A stretch of 40,063 nucleotides of DNA, from the NCBI GenBank assembly GCA_016784735.1, contig JADHUC010000077.1:1-40063 (forward strand), given 5' to 3'. Shown piece after piece: positions 8,753 through 16,720 of this stretch (its first letter is position 1; each line of letters begins with the position of its first letter). A program made the translations under genes and the position numbers. This stretch comes from Pirellulaceae bacterium (lineage in GTDB: Bacteria > Planctomycetota > Planctomycetia > Pirellulales > Pirellulaceae). The notes under the pieces are model-generated. The model saw only the letters and a list, made by a program, of their open reading frames with translations, was not told where the DNA came from and made no database searches.

Positions 8753-10039
8753 ATGTCCAAAGCACCTTCCTTTCCAACGATTACCACCGAAATCGCCGGT
8801 GTGCCCGTCACGGATCTCGCCAAGCGTTTTGGCACGCCCGTATATGTCTATGACGCCGCGAAGATTGTTGAACGGATCGAGGATCTGAGGGCATTCGACG
8901 TCATTCGGTATGCACAGAAGGCGTGCTCGAATTTAGCCATTCTGGATCTGGTGCGCCGATGCGGTGCGGCGGTCGACACAGTTAGCACCAACGAAATCCG
9001 TCGGGCCCTTGCCGCTGGATTCCAGCCGCACGGCAATCCGCCACCGATCGTTTACACGGCGGATATCTTCGATCGCGAATCGCTGCAAGTGGTCATCGAC
9101 CACGACATACACGTGAACGTCGGTTCGCCCGACATGATCGACCAGTACGGTGAAGTCGCGCCGGGCCGCAATATCACCATGCGGATCAACCCCGGCTTCG
9201 GCCACGGGCACAGCGAAAAGACGAACACGGGCGGCGATCACTCGAAGCACGGCATCTGGCATGAGCAACTGGACGACTGCTTGCGACGGGCGGACCAATG
9301 GGGACTGGGGGTCACCGGGCTACACATGCATATCGGGTCGGGCACCGACCTGGACCACTTAAAGGATGTCTGTGTCGCCATGGAAAAGGCGGCGTTGACG
9401 GCAGGGCGAACGATCACCACGATCAGCGCGGGCGGCGGCCTGCCGATTCCGTACGAAGAAGACGAATCGTACATCGACCTCACCGAGTATTTCCGCTTGT
9501 GGGATGAAACGCGAAAGCGTTTGGAAGGCGAGTTCGGTCACGAGGTGACGCTGGAAATCGAACCGGGGCGTTATGTATCCGCGGAAAGCGGCTATTTGAT
9601 CGCCGAAATCCGAGCCGTCAAGCGACAAGGCGACAATCTTTTCTACTTGGTAGACGGCGGATTCAACAACCTCGCGCGGCCGATCCTCTACGGTGCCTAC
9701 CACCCAATAGCCATCGCACCGGCCGACGGCGATACAGCGCGACCTCTCGAAGAGGTGGCGATTGGCGGTCCCCTGTGCGAATCTGGCGACATCTTCACGC
9801 AGGAGGAAGGCGGCTACGTCTCGAAGCGGTCCCTGCCGGTGGCTGGGGTTGGAGACTACTTGGTGATCCAGTGCGCGGGTGCGTACGGTTCTGTGATGGG
9901 GTCGAACTACAACTCGAAACCAATGTGTGCCGAAGTGCTCGTCCGCGACGAACAGACGCACCTAATCCGCGCCCGCCAGACGTTCGAAGACCTGGTCCGC
10001 AACGAGGCCATTCCTTCCGTAGTAGCAGCGACGGAGTGA
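8753..10039 (+). CDS. lysA: diaminopimelate decarboxylase
   Basis: This PLP enzyme decarboxylates meso-diaminopimelate to L-lysine, the last step of lysine synthesis. The 428 residues follow the E. coli-type subfamily closely. YAQKACSN holds the PLP lysine (K56). GHGHSEKTNTGG and SKHGIW near 150-168, HMHIGSG at about 191-197, the glycine-rich SAGGGL, EPGRY, CESGD near 343 (Cys contributed across the dimer) and GAYG near the C-terminus are all present. The start ATG has only a weak purine tract before it. The gene stands alone after the copy-1 hairpin and faces an EboD-like gene across a large palindromic element. Confidence 0.96.
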   Translation: MSKAPSFPTITTEIAGVPVTDLAKRFGTPVYVYDAAKIVERIEDLRAFDVIRYAQKACSNLAILDLVRRCGAAVDTVSTNEIRRALAAGFQPHGNPPPIVYTADIFDRESLQVVIDHDIHVNVGSPDMIDQYGEVAPGRNITMRINPGFGHGHSEKTNTGGDHSKHGIWHEQLDDCLRRADQWGLGVTGLHMHIGSGTDLDHLKDVCVAMEKAALTAGRTITTISAGGGLPIPYEEDESYIDLTEYFRLWDETRKRLEGEFGHEVTLEIEPGRYVSAESGYLIAEIRAVKRQGDNLFYLVDGGFNNLARPILYGAYHPIAIAPADGDTARPLEEVAIGGPLCESGDIFTQEEGGYVSKRSLPVAGVGDYLVIQCAGAYGSVMGSNYNSKPMCAEVLVRDEQTHLIRARQTFEDLVRNEAIPSVVAATE

Positions 10040-10462
10040 CCGTCGTTCGACCGCAGAAAAACGGGTTTTTCGGGATATTTGGTGGCCGCTTTTCGGTCGC
10101 CCCGAAAGGGGCCATAACATGTCAGCCCAGGGCAGAGCTTCCGCGGCCGTAACCGCGGAAGCGCCGCCCTGGGTAGTCGATGCACCAACACGGCAGCCCT
10201 GAAAGGGCGAAACAAACAGCGCCGTCCTTTCTGTTCCGCCCTTGCAGGGCTACGGAAACTAATGGATCCTGTACCCAGGGCGGCGGCAACGCTCGCAAGG
10301 CTCGTGTTGCCTTGCCCTGGGCTGATATGTTCGGCCCCTTCGGGGCAGTTCCAAGGAAAACGTACCAGGGATCAGCCACTAAGACTCCTGAAGAACCGAA
10401 GGTCGGGCCAAACGAACGTGGGCGCACGTTTTCAATGCTGAACTGTGCTCGTTTGGGCATAT
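10040..10462. other. convergent intergenic region dominated by a nested palindromic element
   Basis: This is the 423-bp gap between lysA and the convergent EboD-like gene. Most of it is the 248-bp nested inverted repeat listed separately. A short CAGAAAAACGGGTTTTTCGG stretch near 10053-10072, just after lysA, may be its terminator. No gene is seen. Confidence 0.6.
10099..10346. repeat. 248-bp nested inverted-repeat element
   Basis: The element is symmetric at three levels. (1) The ends are small hairpins: GCCCCGAAAGGGGC (10099-10112) and GCCCCTTCGGGGC (10334-10346). (2) The 26-bp arm 10108-10133 and the 25-bp arm 10314-10338 are imperfect reverse complements (GCCCAGGGC against GCCCTGGGC, with CATGT against ATATG-type middles). 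Each arm also opens an inner stem: GCCCAGGGC 10125-10133 with GCCCTGGGT 10166-10174, and ACCCAGGGC with GCCCTGGGCT. (3) The centre has 10195-10213 pairing with 10233-10251 over 19 bp with two mismatches. No open frame fits it. Confidence 0.85.
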
Positions 10463-11677
10463 TCAGCCTGACGCCCGGTGTGCCCCCTTCGGACCGTCGT
10501 CCCTGAACACCCTCAGCGACCGTGCATACTCAGCCACTTCGTTGATCGCCTGCAGCATGAGGTCGCGATGGATTTCGTGTACGTCCAGCGGCTGACCAAC
10601 GCCGCGCAGCATGGTCAGAGTTAACCTGCCGCCTAGATGCTGACGAAACTCCTCCAGTCCGTCAAACAATGTGCGAGTGTCGTGCAGATAAGGATCGTCC
10701 AACGGCAAGCCCAGATCCGCCAGACAGCGCAGCACCCGCTTGGCATCATTGTGAGGCAGCCCCAGTGCCAGCGACGAATACACCGTGTCGATGGCCACGC
10801 CCAGTGCCACCGCCTCGCCGTGCCGAAGCTCGAAATCGCTCATCGCCTCCAGTTTGTGGGCAGACCAATGTCCAAAGTCCAGCGGGCGGGCCTCCAGCAT
10901 TTCGAAGGGATCGCCGCCATTAGCAATGTGGTCCATATGCAACTGCGCGCATTGCTGAATCATGGGCAGAGCCGCCGACATGTCACGCCCGCGAATCGAC
11001 TGGGCCGAACTGCACAACTGGTGGAACATCGACGCGTCTTTCAGCAGCGACACTTTGACCGCTTCGGAAAAACCGCACAGAAAGTCGCGGTCTGCCAAAG
11101 TGCTCAGCAGTTTTGCATCGTTGATGACGGCCCAGGGCACGGAGTAGCAGCCCAGCCAGTTCTTCTTGCGAAACAGATTGACTCCGTTCTTTACACCGAT
11201 CCCGGAGTCCGATTGACTGAGCGTGGTAGTGGGCAAACGCACCATTCGCAGGCCCCGATGCGCGATCGACGCGGCGAAGCCCACCGCATCCAGGACGGCT
11301 CCGCCACCGATGACAACGGCATAGCTGCGCCGGTCAAGATCTGCCTTGTTGAAAACCTTCAATATCTGCGCCAGTCCCTGGACATCGTTCTTGATGTCTT
11401 CGCCGCCAGGGACCGTTTGCATGGCGCCTACGGGAATCACTTGATTCCCCAACGCTTCGGTGAACTTCGTGATCCTCGTTTCCAGGTCAGGGTGTGCTGC
11501 CGCTACGTTCGCATCCACCCAGAATTGCACGCGCGCGGGTTGCCCCTCGGACGGTTCCAATACATCCGAAAGAACGTGCCACTCGGCGTCGAACACGTCT
11601 TGAGTAAAACGTAACCGATGAACGAACGGCACAGATAGTGCGACATCCAGCGCAAAGGGCTCTTGATCCTGGCTCAC
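10463..11677 (-). CDS. EboD-like 3-dehydroquinate synthase homologue
   Basis: A 404-residue member of the sugar-phosphate cyclase fold (dehydroquinate synthase superfamily, NAD- and metal-dependent), closest in pattern to EboD of the Ebo prenyl/metabolite-transport clusters. GGEDIKND, GGGAVLDAVG, HRGLRMVRLPTT, SDSGIGVKNG, the metal-ligand strand EAVKVSLLKD, FGHWSAH (GHTFGH in AroB) and HGEAVALG are visible. The start is placed at the GTG at 11677, four bases after AGGAA. The open frame runs 32 codons further, but those codons read through the AGGTCCCGCT palindrome and look non-coding. No other ebo genes are adjacent, so the substrate is unclear; a true AroB role is possible but the altered GHTFGH motif argues against it. 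Confidence 0.85.
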   Translation of the reverse strand: MSQDQEPFALDVALSVPFVHRLRFTQDVFDAEWHVLSDVLEPSEGQPARVQFWVDANVAAAHPDLETRITKFTEALGNQVIPVGAMQTVPGGEDIKNDVQGLAQILKVFNKADLDRRSYAVVIGGGAVLDAVGFAASIAHRGLRMVRLPTTTLSQSDSGIGVKNGVNLFRKKNWLGCYSVPWAVINDAKLLSTLADRDFLCGFSEAVKVSLLKDASMFHQLCSSAQSIRGRDMSAALPMIQQCAQLHMDHIANGGDPFEMLEARPLDFGHWSAHKLEAMSDFELRHGEAVALGVAIDTVYSSLALGLPHNDAKRVLRCLADLGLPLDDPYLHDTRTLFDGLEEFRQHLGGRLTLTMLRGVGQPLDVHEIHRDLMLQAINEVAEYARSLRVFRDDGPKGAHRASG

Positions 11678-12000
11678 GATGTTCCTGTCTGTTGGTAGGA
11701 ATCGTTTGGTTCGAGGCGGAAAGGTAGGTCCCGCTTGCCGAGCGGGACCTGGGCATGCTGACCGACTACTCAATTCAAGGTCCCGCTCGGCAAGCGGGAC
11801 CTACCCTAGCCTCCTCCGCCGTCGAGACGAACGGCGTGGGGACACCTCGCTGGGAGGATCCATACCCTCTACTCTAGCCTCATCAGTGGATGCAATGCAA
11901 GGACGGTGCAGGGCGGAGTGCGTGATTGGAGAATGCGGCAGAATCGCCTAGAATCTGTATCTCTAACAGATTCGAGCCCCTCTTGGTGGAGACGACAGCC
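11678..12000. other. divergent intergenic region with a perfect palindrome
   Basis: The 323-bp gap separates the divergent EboD-like gene and a Tat-exported isomerase-like gene, so both promoters should lie here. Its main visible structure is the 11724-11804 inverted repeat. No clear -35/-10 pair was found. Confidence 0.5.
11724..11804. repeat. perfect 27-bp inverted repeat whose arms are themselves hairpins
   Basis: Positions 11724-11750 and 11778-11804 are exact reverse complements over 27 bp. Each arm also folds on itself: AGGTCCCGCT, then TGCCG or CGGCA as loop, then AGCGGGACCT. The 27-base spacer is unrelated. It sits in a divergent gap, so a simple terminator role does not fit. Confidence 0.9.
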
Positions 12001-12963
12001 ATGACCGAAATCAATCGTAGAGGTTTCTTACACACGACGGCACTCGCAAGTCTATCGGCCGCGGGCGTTTGCCTTTCCAGAGGTACAGTTCACGCAGGCG
12101 AGCAGAAGCGAAAGTTCACGATGGACCTCGTTTGCGGTGCGATCGGCGTTCGGGCCGATCAGGTGCAGGCAATCGACTTGGCCCATAAGTACGGTTTCGA
12201 GTCAATGGCTCCTTCCGCGCAGTATTTATCTCGCCTTTCGGACAGTGAAACAGAGGAACTTCTCGGCACGATGAAACAGAAGAATTTGGTCTGGGGTTCC
12301 GCCGGGCTGCCGGTCGACTTCCGCCGCGACGAGGAACGATTCCGCGCGGGGCTGGAGGGTCTGCCCGAATTGGCCAAGGCGATCCGACGCGCAGGAGGAT
12401 CTCGCGTCAACACGTGGCTACGTCCTAGCCATGACACGCTGACGTACGTATCGAACTTCAAGCAACACGCCCGGCGATTGGGCGAGATTGCCAAGGTACT
12501 GGCCGACCACGACCTGCGGCTCGGCCTGGAGTATGTCGGGCCGAAAACGTCGTGGACTGGCTCGCGCCATACGTTCATCCACACGATGGCCGAGACGAAG
12601 GAGTTGATCGCCGAAATCGGCCAGGGCAATGTCGGCTTTGTGTTGGATAGTTGGCACTGGTACACGGCTCATGAGACCGAACAGGACTTGCTGTCGTTGA
12701 CCGGTGACGACGTCGTCGCCTGCGATCTGAACGATGCACCCGCCGGAATTCTTGTGGACGAGCAGATGGACGGCTCGCGCGAGTTGCCGGCGGCTACTGG
12801 CGTGATTGATCTAAAGGCATTCCTTGGGGCTCTGATTCAGATTGGCTACGATGGTCCTGTGCGTGCCGAGCCGTTTAATAAGAAGCTGAGGGACATGGAC
12901 AACGAACCAGCCATGGCCACGACGGCCGCTGCCATCAAAAAGGCATTTGCGCTCGTTTCCTGA
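12001..12963 (+). CDS. Tat-exported sugar phosphate isomerase/epimerase-like TIM-barrel protein
   Basis: A 320-residue protein of the xylose-isomerase-like (AP endonuclease 2) TIM-barrel family. It has an N-terminal twin-arginine signal, NRRGFLHTTALASLS, ending near AHAG-type residues at about 35, so it should be exported folded. Metal-binding positions expected in the barrel appear as LGLEYVG (Glu), GFVLDSWHWY (Asp and His), ACDLNDAP (Asp) and VRAEPFN (Glu near the C-terminus). The start ATG at 12001 was preferred over an upstream in-frame start because the Tat motif follows it directly. The substrate is probably a sugar or polyol but cannot be told from sequence. It is followed by the 13023-13110 palindrome. 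Confidence 0.85.
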   Translation: MTEINRRGFLHTTALASLSAAGVCLSRGTVHAGEQKRKFTMDLVCGAIGVRADQVQAIDLAHKYGFESMAPSAQYLSRLSDSETEELLGTMKQKNLVWGSAGLPVDFRRDEERFRAGLEGLPELAKAIRRAGGSRVNTWLRPSHDTLTYVSNFKQHARRLGEIAKVLADHDLRLGLEYVGPKTSWTGSRHTFIHTMAETKELIAEIGQGNVGFVLDSWHWYTAHETEQDLLSLTGDDVVACDLNDAPAGILVDEQMDGSRELPAATGVIDLKAFLGALIQIGYDGPVRAEPFNKKLRDMDNEPAMATTAAAIKKAFALVS

Positions 12964-13022
12964 CGTTGCAATGCGGATGCTACTTGCGTAGAACAAGTAA
13001 TCGTGAGCGAATCGGCGCCCTC

Positions 13023-13110
13023 GTTTAACCCGAAACCGGAGGCGATGGCGGGCGGTGCATTAGACCGTCCATAGGTTGCGCCCGCCGTCGCCTCCGGCTT
13101 CGGGTTAAAC
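13023..13110. repeat. 32-bp imperfect inverted repeat
   Basis: Arms 13023-13054 (starting GTTTAACCCGAAACCGGAGG) and 13079-13110 (ending CGGGTTAAAC) are reverse complements with two mismatches over 32 bp, around a 24-base loop. It lies between two co-directional genes. Confidence 0.9.
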
Positions 13111-13146
13111 GATATCAGGCAACCACACCAAGAGGAGAACCCAATC

Positions 13147-13809
13147 ATGAGAAAATGGCAAGAGCTAACATTGGGCATCGTTGCGATTGCGTTGGTCGCA
13201 ATGACACTACCTGCAACCGCCGCTGAAAAAGAAGGCTTTGTTTGCCTTTTCGATGGCAAGACGCTCGAAGGCTGGGTCCAGCACAACGGCACGGCAACGT
13301 ATTGTGTGGAAGACGGGACGGTTTTCGGCAAGACGACCGAGGGAAGCCCGAACTCGTTCCTGTGTACCGAAAAGGATTACAGTGATTTCGAGCTGTTGTT
13401 CGAGGTGAAGGTCGACGACCAGCTCAACTCGGGCGTCCAGATTCGATCCGAAAGCAAGCCGGAATTCAACAACGGCCGGGTCCACGGCCCGCAGGTGGAA
13501 ATTGCGGTCAACGGCACGGCGGGTTATGTCTACGGCGAAGCGTTGAAGACCGGTTGGCTGAGCGAGGATCGCTCGGATCCGAAGGCGGCTGCGGCTTTCA
13601 AGAAGGGCGAGTGGAACAAGTATCGCGTCCTGGCCGTGGGCAAGTCGATCAAGACCTGGGTGAATGACGTGCCGGTGGCGGATTTGGTTGACGAGAAGAG
13701 CAACATGGGCTGCGGTTTCATCGGACTCCAGGTTCACGGGATCGGCAAGGGCACCGGCCCCTACGAAGTGCGCTGGAGAAACATCTCGATCAAGGACATG
13801 TCCAAGTAA
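13147..13809 (+). CDS. secreted DUF1080 (3-keto-disaccharide hydrolase-like) protein
   Basis: A 220-residue protein with a Sec signal peptide (hydrophobic LGIVAIALVAMTLPATAA, cleavage after about residue 25) and one concanavalin-like DUF1080 domain. The family pattern is clear: FVCLFDGKTLEGWV, YSDFELLFEVKV, NSGVQIRSES, VHGPQVEI, GEWNKYRV, KTWVNDVPVADL, GFIGLQVHG and a C-terminal VRWRNISIK strand. Some DUF1080 proteins hydrolyse 3-keto-glycosides, and the family is greatly expanded in planctomycetes. The start follows AAGAGGAGA (about 13129-13137). It may act with nearby exported Gfo/Idh- or isomerase-type proteins, but no operon partner is adjacent. Confidence 0.93.
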   Translation: MRKWQELTLGIVAIALVAMTLPATAAEKEGFVCLFDGKTLEGWVQHNGTATYCVEDGTVFGKTTEGSPNSFLCTEKDYSDFELLFEVKVDDQLNSGVQIRSESKPEFNNGRVHGPQVEIAVNGTAGYVYGEALKTGWLSEDRSDPKAAAAFKKGEWNKYRVLAVGKSIKTWVNDVPVADLVDEKSNMGCGFIGLQVHGIGKGTGPYEVRWRNISIKDMSK

Positions 13810-13840
13810 GCACCCAGCCAGGAATCCCTTTGAAAATAAG

Positions 13841-13869
13841 AAACCCGGCTTTTCGAAAAAGCCGGGTTT
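13841..13869. terminator. hairpin, copy 2 of the dispersed repeat; probable terminator
   Basis: AAACCCGGCTTTT (13841-13853) pairs over 13 bp with 13857-13869 around a three-base loop. It differs from copy 1 (8681-8710) by one loop base. It lies 31 bases after the DUF1080 stop codon and 17 bases before trpE. Confidence 0.7.
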
Positions 13870-13886
13870 CTGGACACACACTTAGC

Positions 13887-15395
13887 ATGAGCCATTTCCC
13901 CGACTTCGCGACGTTCCGCCGCCTGGCCCAGGACCACCAATTGATCCCCGTGTATCGGCGACTGGTCAGCGACACGTTGACGCCGGTCAGCGCCTTTCAC
14001 AAGATCGACTCGGGGGGCAGTGCGTGCCTGTTCGAAAGCGTCATCGGCGGCGAGAAGGTCGGCCGCTACAGTTTCCTGGCATCGGAGCCGTTCTTGGTCC
14101 TCTCGGCCAGCGGCTCCACCGTCTCGGTTTCCGACGGCGAGGGAACTCGCCAGTACACCGCCGCGGATCCTCTGGAAGAATTGCGACGTCTTCTGAGCGA
14201 CCCGAAAGCAGCCTTGTTGCCCGAATTGCCGCCCTTTGGCGGCGGTGCGGTGGGGTACGCCGGCTACGACGTGGTTCGCTACGTGGAGGACCTTCCCAAC
14301 GCTCCGGAGGACGATCGCGGGCTGCCGGATCTGTCATTCGCTTTCTACGATCGCATGATCGTGTTTGACAACATCAGCAAGACGATGTACGTCGTAGCGA
14401 GCGCACGATTGGACGACGAAAGCGACGTGGAGAAGGCGTACCACGAGGCATGTGGCCGTGTTGACGCCACCGTCGAGGAGTTGTCGCGGCCGGGTGCGGA
14501 CCTTGTTTACGCCGACATTACGACTGGTGGCGAGCCGTCAGTGTCGTTCCAGTCGAATTTCCGCCAGGAGGACTTCGAGGCGGCGGTTCGCAAGTGCGTC
14601 GAATACATCGAAGCGGGCGATATTTTCCAGGTTGTCATCAGCCAGCGACTGGAACTGGAACTGCAAACGGACCCATTCGAGATCTACCGGACGTTGCGAG
14701 TGGTCAATCCAAGTCCGTTCATGTTTTTCTTGCGGACGCCCGAGGTCACGTTAGTCGGTAGTTCGCCGGAAGTCATGTGCCGAGTGGTCGATGGCGTCGT
14801 AACCGTGCGACCGCTGGCCGGCACGCGGAAACGGGGGGAAACAGAAGAGGAGGATCGGCGATTAGCCGAGGAGCTTTTGGCCGACCCGAAAGAACGAGCC
14901 GAACACGTGATGCTGGTCGACTTGGGCCGCAACGACGTCGGCCGAGTCGCGAAATATGGCACTGTCGATCTATCCGACGTAATGGTGATCGAGCGTTATA
15001 GCCATGTGATGCACATTACGTCGAACGTGGCCGGTACGCTGGAAGACGGCAAAGACGCCTTCGATGCACTGAAGGCATGCCTACCTGCTGGCACCGTTTC
15101 CGGCGCCCCGAAGGTCCGCGCCATGGAAATCATCGACGAGTTGGAACCGCATCGACGCGGCCCCTACGCCGGCGCCGTGGGTCATTTGGACTACCATGGC
15201 AACATGGACACGTGCATCGCGCTGCGAACGATCGTCGTGCAAGGGAACAAAGCCTACGTGCAGGCCGGCGCGGGCATTGTGGCCGACAGCAAGCCGGAAT
15301 CTGAATACCAAGAGACGTTGAACAAGGCACGCGGACTGCTGAAAGCCATCGAAATCACCGAAGAACGCTTGAAGGCCGGCGCTTCCGGGAATTGA
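13887..15395 (+). CDS. trpE: anthranilate synthase component I
   Basis: This enzyme makes anthranilate from chorismate with glutamine-derived or free ammonia, the first step of tryptophan synthesis. The product is 502 residues. The N-terminal regulatory segment has LFES followed by GRYSF, matching the LLES...S tryptophan-binding motif that separates TrpE from PabB. The chorismate-binding domain shows DIFQVVISQR, PLAGTRKRG, LVDLGRNDVGRV, SYHVMHITS-type residues, LPAGTVSGAPKVRAMEII, and the C-terminal QAGAGIVADS...E. The start is the ATG at 13887, since the upstream in-frame codons read through the hairpin. No trpG or other trp gene adjoins it, so component II must be encoded elsewhere. Confidence 0.96.
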   Translation: MSHFPDFATFRRLAQDHQLIPVYRRLVSDTLTPVSAFHKIDSGGSACLFESVIGGEKVGRYSFLASEPFLVLSASGSTVSVSDGEGTRQYTAADPLEELRRLLSDPKAALLPELPPFGGGAVGYAGYDVVRYVEDLPNAPEDDRGLPDLSFAFYDRMIVFDNISKTMYVVASARLDDESDVEKAYHEACGRVDATVEELSRPGADLVYADITTGGEPSVSFQSNFRQEDFEAAVRKCVEYIEAGDIFQVVISQRLELELQTDPFEIYRTLRVVNPSPFMFFLRTPEVTLVGSSPEVMCRVVDGVVTVRPLAGTRKRGETEEEDRRLAEELLADPKERAEHVMLVDLGRNDVGRVAKYGTVDLSDVMVIERYSHVMHITSNVAGTLEDGKDAFDALKACLPAGTVSGAPKVRAMEIIDELEPHRRGPYAGAVGHLDYHGNMDTCIALRTIVVQGNKAYVQAGAGIVADSKPESEYQETLNKARGLLKAIEITEERLKAGASGN

Positions 15396-15430
15396 TCCCA
15401 ACCTACGGCTACGGTCGTTGTTTTCGGGAC

Positions 15431-15584
15431 GTGTGCCACTGTTGGGAATCGGACCAGCCATCCACCGTCCCCGACTCACCACGATTCCCAGCAGTGCTGC
15501 GCCGCGCACCGGCGCAACACTGCTCGAAACGATGGAAAGCGATCGGACAATGGTAGGCTCTCGTCGTTTCGAGCAGTGGCACAC
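15431..15584. repeat. nested inverted-repeat element between convergent genes
   Basis: Four pairings are visible. GTGTGCCACTG (15431-15441) pairs with 15574-15584 exactly over 11 bp. 15443-15451 pairs with 15482-15490 over 9 bp. 15490-15504 (AGCAGTGCTGCGCCG) pairs with CGGCGCAACACTGCT just after it over 14 of 15. CTGCTCGAAACGA (15520-15532) pairs with 15564-15576 over 13 bp. The element fills the gap between convergent trpE and the isomerase-like gene. Confidence 0.8.
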
Positions 15585-15595
15585 TGAGCACAAGT

Positions 15596-15617
15596 TTCCC
15601 AAGCCGGAGCTTGGGAA
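15596..15617. repeat. short perfect hairpin
   Basis: TTCCCAAGC, the tetraloop CGGA, then GCTTGGGAA form a 9-bp perfect stem. It lies beside the 15431-15584 element in the same convergent gap and may help terminate transcription from either side. Confidence 0.7.
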
Positions 15618-15664
15618 CCAGAGAAGAATTGAAGACGCCTCCTCGTTGCGCGGCGTACCATCTC

Positions 15665-16600
15665 TTATCCGAATACTCTGGCCTCGACCTTCTTCATGTA
15701 CTCGATGCTCTCACGAGCCAGAGCTTCCGGCCCGGGCGAATAGTCGAAGACTTCGACCGAGACCCAGCCGCGATACTTGATGTCGCGAAGGGCCTCGAAG
15801 ATGGGCACAAAATCCAGATCGCCCATGCCTGGTCCCCGGCGATTGGCGTCGTTGGCGTGGAAGTGGATCAGCCACGATCCGTGCTTGCGAATCAACTCGG
15901 GTATCGGTGTCGACTCGCTGACCATTGCCTTGCAGTCCAAGAGCAGTTTGCAGTTCGGCGAATCGACCATCTCGGCCAACTCGACCGTATCCGCGGCCGT
16001 GACCATGAAATTGGTGGCCGTGCCCAGCGGTTCCAGGGCCAGCATGATTTCCAGCTTCTCCAGCGTGGGCATTGCCCCGCGGAATACCTCGGCTGCGTAC
16101 TTCATGCCTTCGTCGCGGCTCACGCCCGGCAGCAGGTTTCGCTGCTGGGGCGACCCGAACACCATCACGTCACCGCCCAGTTCGCTGCAAAACTTGGCCA
16201 ACTCGCAAAGGTATTCGGTCGTCTTGCGGCGCACAGCGGCATCGGGATGGGTCAGGTGAAGCCCCTTTGTCCTGGCCAGCAGCCAGTGCAATCCGACGAT
16301 CCGGATCTTCGCTTCGTCTGCATGTTTGCGAAGCGCTGTTCGCTCCTTGCGCGAGATGTCGGTCACGTAGTTCGATATGGTAAATGGAGCAATCTCCACG
16401 CCGCCGTAGCCGCACTCGGCGATGAACTTGAAGATCTTCTCCTGAGGCCAATCCTGAAACGTCTCGTTACATTTGGAGTATTTCAAACGGACCGGATTTT
16501 CAGCACCGAACACGTTGCGAGCGGCTTCAGAACCGGCAATGGCGACGGCGCCAAGACTTGCAGCGCCCTTCAGAAACGTGCGACGTGACTGACTGGACAT
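15665..16600 (-). CDS. Tat-exported sugar phosphate isomerase/epimerase-like TIM-barrel protein
   Basis: A 311-residue xylose-isomerase-like barrel protein with a twin-arginine signal, SRRTFLKGAASLGAVAIAGS, at residues 5-24. The ATG follows AAAAGGAG (16607-16614), a strong ribosome site. Likely metal ligands are the Glu of GGVEIAPF, the Glu of LALEPLG, the Asp of LLLDCKA, the His of HFHANDANRRGPGMGD and the C-terminal Glu of VSVEVFDYSPG. The GPGMGxxDF loop is typical of hexulose-type epimerases such as D-psicose/tagatose 3-epimerase relatives, but substrate cannot be assigned. It is only distantly similar to the protein at 12001-12963. It lies downstream of trxB on the same strand, across a perfect 23-bp palindrome. 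Confidence 0.87.
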   Translation of the reverse strand: MSSQSRRTFLKGAASLGAVAIAGSEAARNVFGAENPVRLKYSKCNETFQDWPQEKIFKFIAECGYGGVEIAPFTISNYVTDISRKERTALRKHADEAKIRIVGLHWLLARTKGLHLTHPDAAVRRKTTEYLCELAKFCSELGGDVMVFGSPQQRNLLPGVSRDEGMKYAAEVFRGAMPTLEKLEIMLALEPLGTATNFMVTAADTVELAEMVDSPNCKLLLDCKAMVSESTPIPELIRKHGSWLIHFHANDANRRGPGMGDLDFVPIFEALRDIKYRGWVSVEVFDYSPGPEALARESIEYMKKVEARVFG

Positions 16601-16653
16601 GAGCGGCTCCTTTTCTGATTGGTGTCGTTACATGGAGAGCCTGTGAAAAAAAT

Positions 16654-16709
16654 GTTGGAGTTCACGCTTTAGCGTGTCTTCGAAAGCACGCTAAAGCGTG
16701 AACTCCAAC
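16654..16709. repeat. perfect 23-bp inverted repeat
   Basis: Arms 16654-16676 (GTTGGAGTTCACGC...) and 16687-16709 are exact reverse complements over 23 bp, with a ten-base loop. It begins 11 bases after the trxB stop codon, reading the minus strand, and could end the trxB transcript. Confidence 0.92.
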
Positions 16710-16720
16710 GACGTACAAGG

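Noticed and set aside
10099..10346. A CRISPR array or riboswitch in the repeat-rich lysA/EboD-like gap
   Set aside because: The repeats are inverted and nested, not direct with even spacers, and the gap is between convergent genes, so a leader riboswitch does not fit.
15611..16588. A 325-codon frame on the plus strand opposite the isomerase-like gene
   Set aside because: It is a shadow; the minus strand has the Tat signal, ribosome site and barrel motifs.
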